Below are positions 1 to 8,639 of a stretch of DNA of 25,644 bases, in pieces. A program made the translations under genes and the position numbers. Each line of letters starts with the position of its first letter. The stretch's first letter is position 1. The notes beneath the pieces were generated by a model, which saw nothing but the letters and a program-made list of their open reading frames with translations, searched no databases and was not told where the DNA came from. This stretch comes from a virus: the IMG/VR virus record IMGVR_UViG_3300047468_000006, positions 1 to 25,644 of that record, one strand, 5' to 3'.

Positions 1-3000
1 ACGTTGCCCTTGCCGATCAGCACGTTCTGACGATCCTTCAGGGCCTTGACCAGCACCTCCTTGCGCTCGTCGCTGAGGCGCTTGCTGTCCCTGATCTTCT
101 TGATGCGTGACGACATCTTCTTGCGGGCGTTCTCTATCGCATTCACGCGCGCTGCGGCTTTGTATTCCTTCGGGTAGTTGCGCATGATCTGCATATAGAG
201 TTCGTTGTCGCCCTCCTTGCGGGCGTCACGCAATGCCTTGCGGATGCGCAGCACCTTGTCCCTGCCCTCGATGTAATCCTGAAGGTCGTTCTTCGCCGTG
301 ATCTGACCGTAGCCCTTGCGCAGGACAGGCAAGTCGCCAGCGTCGATGTCCTCGGGCAGTTCCCCCTGCGCCCCGGAGTACAGCAGCCGACCGGCCCGCG
401 CGAGGAACGTCCCGGTGCCGCCGGTCAGCCAGTCCGATACGTACTCCACTTGGTTGGGCGACCACTCCGCTGCGCCGGGGATGAAGTCCCCCTGCCGCCC
501 CGTCAGCTTGGACATGTAGTCGGCTATGGTCACGTACACGGGGTTGGTGTTGTTCCAGTATTGCTGGCTGCGGTTTTCCTCGGCACCCCCGTAAGGCGAG
601 ATCGGCGGGGCGATGGGCTTACCCGTGAAGTCCTCGTTCTGGTAGAGGTCCACGACCGGATCGAGCACCGTCGGCATCACCCAGTTGAGCAGGGAGTTCG
701 ATCCGCCCCACGGGTTGAGGCTGTCCAGCATGGTGACGCCACCGCTGGTCAGCATCTCACCCATCGTGGCCTTGCCGCGCACCGTCTTGCCCAGCATGCG
801 GCCCCAGTTGTGGATGCTGTTCAGCATGTAGGGCATCGGGAACTTGAAGTAGCCACGCTCGCTGATGCCGAACGGGTCCATGAACACCATGTTATGCTCA
901 AGCACGTAGTCCGGTATCTTGTCGTAGGTCTTCTCGCCGTCGTCGTCCTCCGGTGACAGCATCGACATCAGCGCATCCTGCACGATGCCAGCCACCACCA
1001 CGCCAGCCCACACCTTGCGCATCCTGCCGGACCGGATCAGCGGGTTGAGCAAGGCCATGCTTCCTTGCAGCGACGCATTGAAGAACATGTAGAGGGCCGA
1101 CATGAACGACTTGCTCTCGCCGCCCATGTTGAAGTTGACGGTCAGGTTCTTGGCGGCGAACGCCGCCATCTCCTTGGCCCGCTTCTGGGCCTGTGGATCG
1201 TTGGGTGTGCCGGACATCTCAAGGTACTTGTCGCGCAGCGTCTTGTAGGCAGCGAGGCGGGTGCCGTTCTCGATGGCGACGTTGTAGTCCTCGATGACCT
1301 TGAACAGACCCTTGATCGGTTGCCACACCTTGTGGACAGGACCGGAGACATCCCTATCGAACTCGGCATTGATGCGGTCGAGCGTGTCGCTCAGTCCCTT
1401 GATGCCGAAGACAGCGGTGTGGCCGCCATAGGTCTGGAACTCATCGAACACCTTGCCCCACTCGGAGGTCCGGTCGCCGGACCGCAGCGCCCGCCTCACG
1501 CCGTTCAGTGCCGGGAAGACAGACGCCACCGTCTTCTTCTGGAGGCCCTTCATCTCGTATTCGGACAGGTTGACCATCGCCGACTGGAGATCGCGGAACA
1601 TGTTGGAGATCATGAACTCCGGGTTCCAGCTTGTGCGCGTGGAAGCAAGGAAGCGGTTGACCCCGATCATCCCCTTGAGCAGGGTGTTCAGGCCGGTGCT
1701 GCTGCCCAGCCCTGACTTGGAGCCGAACGCCTTCACGAGACGCGGGTCCTTCAGTTCGATGTAGAAGGTGTGGCCGTCGAGCTTGCCCTTCAGGTATTTG
1801 GGGTTGCTCTCCAAGGACATGTCTGTCCGCTCCACCACCAGTTGGCGCTCACGGTCGTAGCCCCACTTGGTCTTGGGTAGCTGCACGATGTTGGCCACGT
1901 CAGCGAACTCGCCGGGGTTGTCGAGGATCAGTTGCCTGAAGGACCGGGTGACCTTGTTCTTCCCGGCACGGACGATGGCCTCTTGGTTCTGCAACATGGT
2001 GTGAGCGATCAGGTCGGCACCCAAGCTCTGGCGACCCAGCGCCGCCATGTCTTCCTTGCCCCTGATGTTGAAGCCCTTGCCGGTCTTGGCGAGGTCGTCG
2101 GTGATGTCGTCGCGGATCGACGCCTCGGCAAGGAAGCCTCTCAGCGGCACGTAATCCTCATACTCGTTGACCGGGGTGCCGTCGGCGTAGGTCATGTGCC
2201 GGAAGTCGGGGGTCAGCCCAGCCTGCACGCGCACGTCGTTGGTGTTCTTGACGATGGCCCGCAGCCGCGAGCGCACGGAGTTGGGGTTGGTGGCGTCGTT
2301 GAACTGCCGCGCGAACTGCTTGCTGTTGAACCAGTCGAGGATGTGGATCGCCTCGCCGTCCTCCATGCCTGACCCCTGCATGAATTGCAGATCGCGCACC
2401 GGCATCGGGTCGCCATTGGGATCGAGGATGATGTTGCCCTGCGCATCCTTCTTCCACACGGAGTTGCGCTTGCGCATGACGCGGTTCCGTTCGACGGCGT
2501 GCTGCGCATACACGTAGAGTTCCGCCAGCGCGTGCTTGAAGTTCTTGTTGTAGCGGCTGAGGATGTCGTTGGAGTTCTGCGACAGCCGCTTGGCCTCGTT
2601 GTAGTCGGCCTGCGTGACGCCCAAATCTTGGATCGTCTTCTCCATGGTCTTGTAGAGATCGCGTTCGTTAGCCGACAAATGAGCGTCGGTCTGGCTGGAG
2701 TACAGCGTCTCCCGCAGGTAGGTGTCGTTCTCGTTGGAGATGAAGCCGCCGTTCTTCTTGATGCGGTCGATCAGCCTGCCGACTGGCAGCATGCGATCCT
2801 GCAACGAGATGAAGGTGTCATCGACCTTCGACATGGCCGTCTTCCGCGCCTCTCCCGGCGGGAGGACAAGCTGGATCATCTTGTGGATGATGGGCGACAC
2901 GTTGTCGTAGGTGATCTTGCGATGGACATCGGCCAGCGTGTTGATGGGCGGTGTCACTGGCACGCGCTGGCCCAGTGGTGCCGTCGCTGAATACTGTGGT

Positions 3001-6000
3001 GCCGTCGGCGTGACCATCGAGAAGTAGGGCTGGTCGCCCTTCTCGAAAGCCTCCTGCATCTGGGCATTGAAGTCCATGCGGTAGTGGTCATGCTTGAACT
3101 TGGTTGGCTTGGCCCCTTGCTCGCCGCGTATCTCGGTCGAGAAGCCAGCCATGAAGTCACCGGTTTCCGCCCAAGCGATGACATGCTTGAGGTCGGTGTC
3201 CTGCACATCGGCGGCATCGAAGATGGACTGCGCATCGAAGGCCCGCCGGTTGCGGGCGATCTGCGCCACCCGCTGCATCTTGCGGACCAGTTCCGTCGCG
3301 AGGTTCTTGTCCTCGTCGGTCAGGTACTCGTCGTAGCGCAGGGTTTCTTCGTGGCCACGGGTGATCTTGTCGATCATCCGCAGCATTGCCGACGGGGTAG
3401 GGAACAGTTCCCGCACCAGTTCGTCGCTCAGTTCCTGATGCTGGTAGGTGGGCGGCGCATTGACATCATCGGGCAACCAGTCGGGCGGCAGGCTGCTGCG
3501 ATCAACGCTGTTGTGCTCAAGCGTGACACCGAACGGATCGGCCAGCGACCGGGTGATGCCGGGTAGCTTGATCAGGTAGCGGTTGACGATGGGGCCGACC
3601 GACGTTTCACCATAGGCGAGGTACTGCTTGCGGCCCTTGTCATCGACATGCTCGACCAGTTCGCCATAGCCCTCGGTCTTGGACACGCTCTCCGGTGAGC
3701 CGTGCCAAGCGATGCCGTGATAACCATGCTCGACGGCGTGACGGATCATGCGGCGGATCACATAGTCTTCCCAGTTCGACTTGAACGGGGCGTTGGGGAT
3801 TGTCAGGCGCTGGTTCGCATCCTTGATCGCCGTGACCAGTTGCTCATGGGCGTTGAGGTGCGTCTTGATGTCCGCTTCGTTCTGCTGGAGCCGATAAAGA
3901 TGCTCCTGAATTTCAGCCTGCCCATCGTGGGTGGCGTGCCGTCCGGTTTTCTGGATGACCCAGATGTCGTCGCTGATGTTGATCGTGTTCTGCCGCAGCC
4001 GCTCCACCTCCTGATAGGTGGCCCGCGCCTGATCGCGCATCTGCGCGATCTTGTTCTCGACGCTCTTGGAGTAGTAGCCCTTCATCGACCCCCGCTGATG
4101 AAGGTCTGACTGCATCTCTTCGATGAACAGGATGCGCTTCTGGTTGTCCTTCTCGCCCTCCATCACATCCCTGAAGCGGGCGAAGGCCAGCACGTTCTCC
4201 AGCTTGGTGCGGGTCAGCGACTTGGCCGCGACATCGTAGGCCGGGATGGTGATGTGCCCGCCCTTGTCGGTGAAACGTGGCTCGTCCGTGCGCGGCGGGA
4301 AGGTGAAGGCGACCTCGGCATAGTTGTCCAGCCCTGTGCTCTGGCTCTTCTCCACCCAGCGCGGGTCGGCCTGCGCGGCCTCTCCCAGATCGGGATGCTC
4401 GGTGTCGGCAAAGATGGTGGTGGAAACCCGTGGGCCGGATGCCTTGACGTAGTTGAGGATGTCGTTGCGGTGGATGTCCTCTCCCTTGGGCAGGCTCTGC
4501 AACCACGGGATCACACTCAGCCAGTCGAGTTCGGTCTTCTTGATGCCGGTGTCCGGGTTGGACAGCATCTTGATCCAGTCGTTCTTCTTGGCCTTCTCCG
4601 TGGTCACGCTCTCAAGGAAGCGTGCCGACTGGAGGAACAGGTTGTCCGGCTTGAGCAGCGAGAACTGGATGTCGTCGGGATTGCGTGGGCCTAGCCCGCC
4701 ATGGCCGATGTCACGGTCGGCAATACCGCCTTCAAAGATCGTGTCCATCAAATCTTCGGCGTCGTGACGCTGGCTGATCCGCATCAGCTTCTTGATGAAG
4801 TCGGCAATCTTGCGAAGGATGGTGCGCTCCGCGCCACGGAAGGCGGTCGGGTCATTCGTGTAATGACGGACCATCTCGGCGATGGCTTCTTCTTCCACCA
4901 TGGCTGGCGATGAATTCGGGGCGCGCGCCATCGCCCGATCGATCCACGTGTAGGGCCTGCCGGGAACTTTGCGGGTCGTGGCCTGCGCCAGCGTATCCCA
5001 CTCGCCTCTGGTCAGCAGATCGAGACTGCGCAGGGCGTGAACCAGTTCGTGGTTCAGCACGCTCTGCATCAGCTTGGCGCGTTGATCCTCGTTCAGGTTG
5101 GGATTGTAGATGTCACGGGCCAGCGTGATCAGGTTGCGGACGACGCCCCTGAAGCTTTCCCCCTCGGCCTTCGTCTCGATGTTCTGCGAGTGGCCCTCGA
5201 CAATCGCGCCCGGTGCATGCGCGGGTGCCGGGATGTTGGAGGGCGTCGCCACCTCCACCCTGCCCTGACCAAGCACCCTCTCGCCCGCCGCCTTCATCTG
5301 CTGGGCGATGGTCGGACCCACCTCTTCGGTCAGGTCGTGCTCGATGGAGGACTGCTTGTCCTCTACCGACTGCTGCTCGTTCCACTTGTTGCTCTCTGGG
5401 GAGTAGGTCGGGTCGAACCCCTTGAGCGCTTCCTTGGCTTCCGCCTCGGTGGCGAAGCTGCGGACCAGCCGCTCCGATACCGGCTTCTCGGTCTTGTCCT
5501 TGCCGCGCTCATTGTGGGTTTCGTAGATGCCGTGCTGGAGGCTGGACTTGTCCTCGACAACGGTGGCGCTCTTCCGCTTGTCTTCCGGAACCCGCTCGCC
5601 GACATGGGCCAGCGCTTCCTCCTGCGTGGCGAACTTCTTGATCAGCTTCTTGCCATCGATCTCGATGGCAAATGGCTTGGGGTTGCTACTAGGCACCGGG
5701 CGGATGGCAAAGCCACGAACGCGGCGCGGCCTCTTGTTGTCGGTGACCGGGGCATTGGGCGGCAGGATGATGCTGAGATACTGGTCCTTGGTGCCGGTCG
5801 GGTGGGCGTCCTGACGGCGCAGCAACTCGGCAAAGAGGGACTGGGCCTGTTCCTTCTTGACCCCCATCACCTTCTTGATGCGGTCCACCGACACGCTGTC
5901 GTACTCGCCCAGCTTCTTGATGGCGTTGCGGTACTCCGTCTCGGTGCCGAACGTGTCCTTGACCGCTTCGGTCGGCGTGACCTCGGGGACCACGCCACCT

Positions 6001-7439
6001 CGTGGGGTGAGCAGCGCTTCGAACTTGGAGCGGTTGGTCCTGAAGTCTTCGGCCTTGATCCCGTTGCGCACGAGGACCTGTGCATGCTCCGGGGTGACTG
6101 TTGCGAGATCGGCTGGCGAATAGCCAAGTTTCCTGAGGCCAAGCAGTGTCGTGCGAGCGCCCAGCGGCTTGGGGGTGACCGGGTTCTTCTTGACCTCCTT
6201 GTCCTTCAGGCCCTCGGGAAGGCTGGCCTCCTTCTTCGCGATGATCTCGTCGGCATCGATCTCGACAGACGGGTCCGGCGCGGGGGCGATTGCCGCAGGG
6301 TCTGCCACGTCGGGGGCTGGCTCGGTCGGCAGGGCTGAGGCGGGAGGGGTTGCCCCATAGGAAGCCAGCGTGTTGGCTTCCGCATCCACATCCTTCTTGG
6401 CGGCGGCCAGCGCGTTGCGGTCCCTGACCTCGCGCTTGGCAGACACAGCACCGGCACCAGCACCGAAGATGCTCTCGACAATGCCGCCCATGACGGCGCT
6501 CTCGATGTATTCCTTCTTGGCCTCGTCATCCATCAGGGCCATGTCGGCCTGCCAGCGTTCCATTCCCTGCTGGAGGACTTCTTCCGTGGCACCCGACACC
6601 GCCTGCGTTGCGGTGCCGACGCCGACCTTCTTGGCCGTGATGGTCAGCGCTTCCTTGATGCCGACCTCGATGCCGTCCCTGATCTGCTTCTCTGCGGTCT
6701 TGGCGAACAGCCCCTTGCCGACGACCTTCGCGCCATCGACGGCGTAGCCGAGAACCTTCAGCCCCAGCCTGTCCGTCGCCGTCTCGATCACCGACTGCGC
6801 GGCGGTCGCCGTGTACGCCTTGCCCCAGTCCTTGACGTAGCCGTGCTGCTCGATCTGCCGCTCGGCATTGGCGTTGAGCATCTGCGGCGCATAGCCCAGC
6901 ACGCCGCCGATTGCGCCGCCGACAAGGCTACCGGCGGCAGTACCAAGCGGACCGGCAAAGGAACCGATGGCTGCACCTGTTGCGGCACCGGCATACATGC
7001 CGCCCATGCCCATCGCCATGGCGGGGGTGGACTGGCCCAGCGTACCGGCGACAGCCTGTGCCTTCTTGCCGAACCCTTGACTGTCGAGGAAGCCACCCTC
7101 CGGGGCGGCGTAGGTATCCCGCTCCGCACGCTGCGCCTTCGCCGCCTCTTCCCATTCCTTGGCGGCTTCCTTGTTGCCGGTCAGCACCTCGTGGAAGGAC
7201 TGCATGGCGACATCGGCACCCGCCTGCGTCTCGTTCCAGCCACGCGCAATGCCGCTGCCCAGTGTGGACAGGAGGCCGGGTTCCTCTTTCGGTTCGGATG
7301 GTTCTGCCGGGGTGGCGGTCTGCGGACCTTGGCTGAGGATCGCATTGATCTGCGTCATCTCGATGGGCGACGGCTTGTCGCCAGCGATGGTGAAGGAATG
7401 CCGCGCTCCGGTCCTGTCGTCAGCGAAATATTCGCCCAT
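1..7439 (-). CDS. Giant polyvalent-type phage protein, 3' end outside window
   Basis: One open frame runs from ATG at 7439 to base 1 without a stop, at least 2479 codons. The ATG directly abuts the TAA of the preceding gene; its ribosome site is weak, so coupling is likely. Visible parts: a Gly/Ala/Met-rich hydrophobic stretch (about 140-182) suited to membrane insertion; two short modules around FATQEEA (603) and FATEAEA (662); a HELVH motif (797-801) with a downstream EEEAIAE (849-855), the layout of a gluzincin metalloprotease; IEEMQSD (1106-1112) followed by GYHGIAWHG (about 1238), a pair typical of large polyvalent phage proteins; and a region near 1941-2200 (ISNMFRDLQ, then KFPMPYM) resembling polyvalent-protein domain LPD38. 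The last residues are charged and helical, so the stop probably lies just outside. Such proteins are thought to be packaged and ejected into the host. That role is inferred; catalysis is unproven. Confidence 0.85.
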   Translation of the reverse strand, partial: MGEYFADDRTGARHSFTIAGDKPSPIEMTQINAILSQGPQTATPAEPSEPKEEPGLLSTLGSGIARGWNETQAGADVAMQSFHEVLTGNKEAAKEWEEAAKAQRAERDTYAAPEGGFLDSQGFGKKAQAVAGTLGQSTPAMAMGMGGMYAGAATGAAIGSFAGPLGTAAGSLVGGAIGGVLGYAPQMLNANAERQIEQHGYVKDWGKAYTATAAQSVIETATDRLGLKVLGYAVDGAKVVGKGLFAKTAEKQIRDGIEVGIKEALTITAKKVGVGTATQAVSGATEEVLQQGMERWQADMALMDDEAKKEYIESAVMGGIVESIFGAGAGAVSAKREVRDRNALAAAKKDVDAEANTLASYGATPPASALPTEPAPDVADPAAIAPAPDPSVEIDADEIIAKKEASLPEGLKDKEVKKNPVTPKPLGARTTLLGLRKLGYSPADLATVTPEHAQVLVRNGIKAEDFRTNRSKFEALLTPRGGVVPEVTPTEAVKDTFGTETEYRNAIKKLGEYDSVSVDRIKKVMGVKKEQAQSLFAELLRRQDAHPTGTKDQYLSIILPPNAPVTDNKRPRRVRGFAIRPVPSSNPKPFAIEIDGKKLIKKFATQEEALAHVGERVPEDKRKSATVVEDKSSLQHGIYETHNERGKDKTEKPVSERLVRSFATEAEAKEALKGFDPTYSPESNKWNEQQSVEDKQSSIEHDLTEEVGPTIAQQMKAAGERVLGQGRVEVATPSNIPAPAHAPGAIVEGHSQNIETKAEGESFRGVVRNLITLARDIYNPNLNEDQRAKLMQSVLNHELVHALRSLDLLTRGEWDTLAQATTRKVPGRPYTWIDRAMARAPNSSPAMVEEEAIAEMVRHYTNDPTAFRGAERTILRKIADFIKKLMRISQRHDAEDLMDTIFEGGIADRDIGHGGLGPRNPDDIQFSLLKPDNLFLQSARFLESVTTEKAKKNDWIKMLSNPDTGIKKTELDWLSVIPWLQSLPKGEDIHRNDILNYVKASGPRVSTTIFADTEHPDLGEAAQADPRWVEKSQSTGLDNYAEVAFTFPPRTDEPRFTDKGGHITIPAYDVAAKSLTRTKLENVLAFARFRDVMEGEKDNQKRILFIEEMQSDLHQRGSMKGYYSKSVENKIAQMRDQARATYQEVERLRQNTINISDDIWVIQKTGRHATHDGQAEIQEHLYRLQQNEADIKTHLNAHEQLVTAIKDANQRLTIPNAPFKSNWEDYVIRRMIRHAVEHGYHGIAWHGSPESVSKTEGYGELVEHVDDKGRKQYLAYGETSVGPIVNRYLIKLPGITRSLADPFGVTLEHNSVDRSSLPPDWLPDDVNAPPTYQHQELSDELVRELFPTPSAMLRMIDKITRGHEETLRYDEYLTDEDKNLATELVRKMQRVAQIARNRRAFDAQSIFDAADVQDTDLKHVIAWAETGDFMAGFSTEIRGEQGAKPTKFKHDHYRMDFNAQMQEAFEKGDQPYFSMVTPTAPQYSATAPLGQRVPVTPPINTLADVHRKITYDNVSPIIHKMIQLVLPPGEARKTAMSKVDDTFISLQDRMLPVGRLIDRIKKNGGFISNENDTYLRETLYSSQTDAHLSANERDLYKTMEKTIQDLGVTQADYNEAKRLSQNSNDILSRYNKNFKHALAELYVYAQHAVERNRVMRKRNSVWKKDAQGNIILDPNGDPMPVRDLQFMQGSGMEDGEAIHILDWFNSKQFARQFNDATNPNSVRSRLRAIVKNTNDVRVQAGLTPDFRHMTYADGTPVNEYEDYVPLRGFLAEASIRDDITDDLAKTGKGFNIRGKEDMAALGRQSLGADLIAHTMLQNQEAIVRAGKNKVTRSFRQLILDNPGEFADVANIVQLPKTKWGYDRERQLVVERTDMSLESNPKYLKGKLDGHTFYIELKDPRLVKAFGSKSGLGSSTGLNTLLKGMIGVNRFLASTRTSWNPEFMISNMFRDLQSAMVNLSEYEMKGLQKKTVASVFPALNGVRRALRSGDRTSEWGKVFDEFQTYGGHTAVFGIKGLSDTLDRINAEFDRDVSGPVHKVWQPIKGLFKVIEDYNVAIENGTRLAAYKTLRDKYLEMSGTPNDPQAQKRAKEMAAFAAKNLTVNFNMGGESKSFMSALYMFFNASLQGSMALLNPLIRSGRMRKVWAGVVVAGIVQDALMSMLSPEDDDGEKTYDKIPDYVLEHNMVFMDPFGISERGYFKFPMPYMLNSIHNWGRMLGKTVRGKATMGEMLTSGGVTMLDSLNPWGGSNSLLNWVMPTVLDPVVDLYQNEDFTGKPIAPPISPYGGAEENRSQQYWNNTNPVYVTIADYMSKLTGRQGDFIPGAAEWSPNQVEYVSDWLTGGTGTFLARAGRLLYSGAQGELPEDIDAGDLPVLRKGYGQITAKNDLQDYIEGRDKVLRIRKALRDARKEGDNELYMQIMRNYPKEYKAAARVNAIENARKKMSSRIKKIRDSKRLSDERKEVLVKALKDRQNVLIGKGN
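6894..7022 (-). other. Gly/Ala-rich hydrophobic segment in the giant protein
   Basis: Residues about 140-182 are almost entirely Gly, Ala, Met, Leu, Val and Ile, with GxxxG-type spacing. This resembles the glycine-zipper membrane segments found in ejection proteins. It follows a hydrophilic N-terminus and precedes a helical region ending in a TEEVLQQ motif. Membrane insertion is an inference. Confidence 0.5.
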
Positions 7440-8639
7440 TTATTTTGCTGCCGTCAGGTTGTGGTGATTGCCGGGGGCGATGTAGCGGCCCTCGCGCGTA
7501 CCCTGATCGTAGCGCAGCCAGTAGTCGGCCAGCGCTTCCGGTGACACAGGCTCGCCATATTCGTTTGGCTTCAGCAGTTCGAACTCCTTGTCGTACTTGT
7601 GCTGGATGCGGTCGATGTCCTGCTTCTGCAAATCCTTCTTGTCTTCGCGCTTGATCTTCCAGACATCGTAGTCGCGTTCGGTCTTGGCCTTCCACAAGGT
7701 GCGGCGGTCCTCGGACTGGCGGGTCGCCTCGTCGGAGTAGAGATCGAGCGCTGCCTTCCGGCGTGCCAGATCGTAGGCCATCGACTTGTCCTGCTGCTGG
7801 GCATAGCGGTCGGCGCTGTCCTGAAGCGCATTCTGGTATTTCTCAAAGCCCTTGTCGTAGGCCGCACCGGCATTGGCGAAGCCAGCGCCCAGACCCTCCC
7901 ATGATTTCCCGGCCCCGCTGACCATGCCAGCGGCAAGCTGAAGCTGGGCCAGCATGGCTGTCCGTTCGAGGTCGCGCTTGGCGTTGGCGTCGGCCAGCGC
8001 CTGCTTGGGGTTGTTGTCGAAGTCGAGGTCGGGATAGGCCGACTTGATCTTGGACAGATAGTCATCGAACGACAGCGCTCCGGTCGGCGGATCGAGCGTG
8101 CTTATCGGCAACTCCGGAGGCGTGTCGGCCTCTGCCGGAACCGGTTCCTTGGGAAGGTTGGCCGGGTCACCCGGCTTCAGCCGCCACTTCCTCTCCTCGT
8201 CCGGACCGTAGGGGGTGTAGATTTCCTGATACCCCGGATCGGCGTTCGGCCCACCGGGCGGGAAGTTCGTCGGCCATGTCCCGGTCTGGGCTTCTGTCAG
8301 GTAGGGGTCGGTCCATACCGGTTCCTTCGGAACGGTGTTGCCGGGATTGAGCGCATCACGGATGCCCTGATCGGGATCGATGTAGTCACGGCCAAGGCCA
8401 AGCGGATCGCCTGTATCGGTTGGCCGTTCGTCCGGGGGAAGCGCAGGCTCCGGGGGATCAATGCCAAGCAGGGACCGGATGCCCTTCGGCATCGGCGGCT
8501 GGTTGCCTACCCTGTCGCCCTTGCCGGGGCTTGTGAGCGTGTAGTTGAACCGCTCAAGGAAATTGGGGAACCCGGTGACATCGATGACGGGGTTGCCCTT
8601 GGCCCCACCACGCACATCAACGATGCGTCTCTCAGCCAT
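7440..8639 (-). CDS. Phage virion-associated protein, Pro-rich then helical, unknown function
   Basis: The product is 399 aa and I do not recognise a named family. Residues 1-45 form a small conserved-looking head; residues 48-185 are rich in Pro, Asp and Gly, look disordered, and contain repeated PxEP-type runs. Residues 190-355 are Ala/Gln/Lys/Asp-rich and should be helical or coiled coil (for example AMLAQLQLAAGMVSG, then a long charged helix). The ATG at 8639 overlaps the upstream stop by 8 bases and has GGAGAA six bases before it. The stop TAA abuts the ATG of the giant gene. Position between the virion lysozyme and the giant protein suggests an internal virion or ejection protein. This is inference from place and composition. 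Confidence 0.75.
   Translation of the reverse strand: MAERRIVDVRGGAKGNPVIDVTGFPNFLERFNYTLTSPGKGDRVGNQPPMPKGIRSLLGIDPPEPALPPDERPTDTGDPLGLGRDYIDPDQGIRDALNPGNTVPKEPVWTDPYLTEAQTGTWPTNFPPGGPNADPGYQEIYTPYGPDEERKWRLKPGDPANLPKEPVPAEADTPPELPISTLDPPTGALSFDDYLSKIKSAYPDLDFDNNPKQALADANAKRDLERTAMLAQLQLAAGMVSGAGKSWEGLGAGFANAGAAYDKGFEKYQNALQDSADRYAQQQDKSMAYDLARRKAALDLYSDEATRQSEDRRTLWKAKTERDYDVWKIKREDKKDLQKQDIDRIQHKYDKEFELLKPNEYGEPVSPEALADYWLRYDQGTREGRYIAPGNHHNLTAAK

Noticed and set aside
5037-6338. Plus-strand open frame of 433 codons
   Set aside because: It lies wholly inside the giant minus-strand gene, its product has the Arg/Leu/Val/Gly/Asp mix of an antisense shadow in GC-rich DNA, and no motif is recognised.
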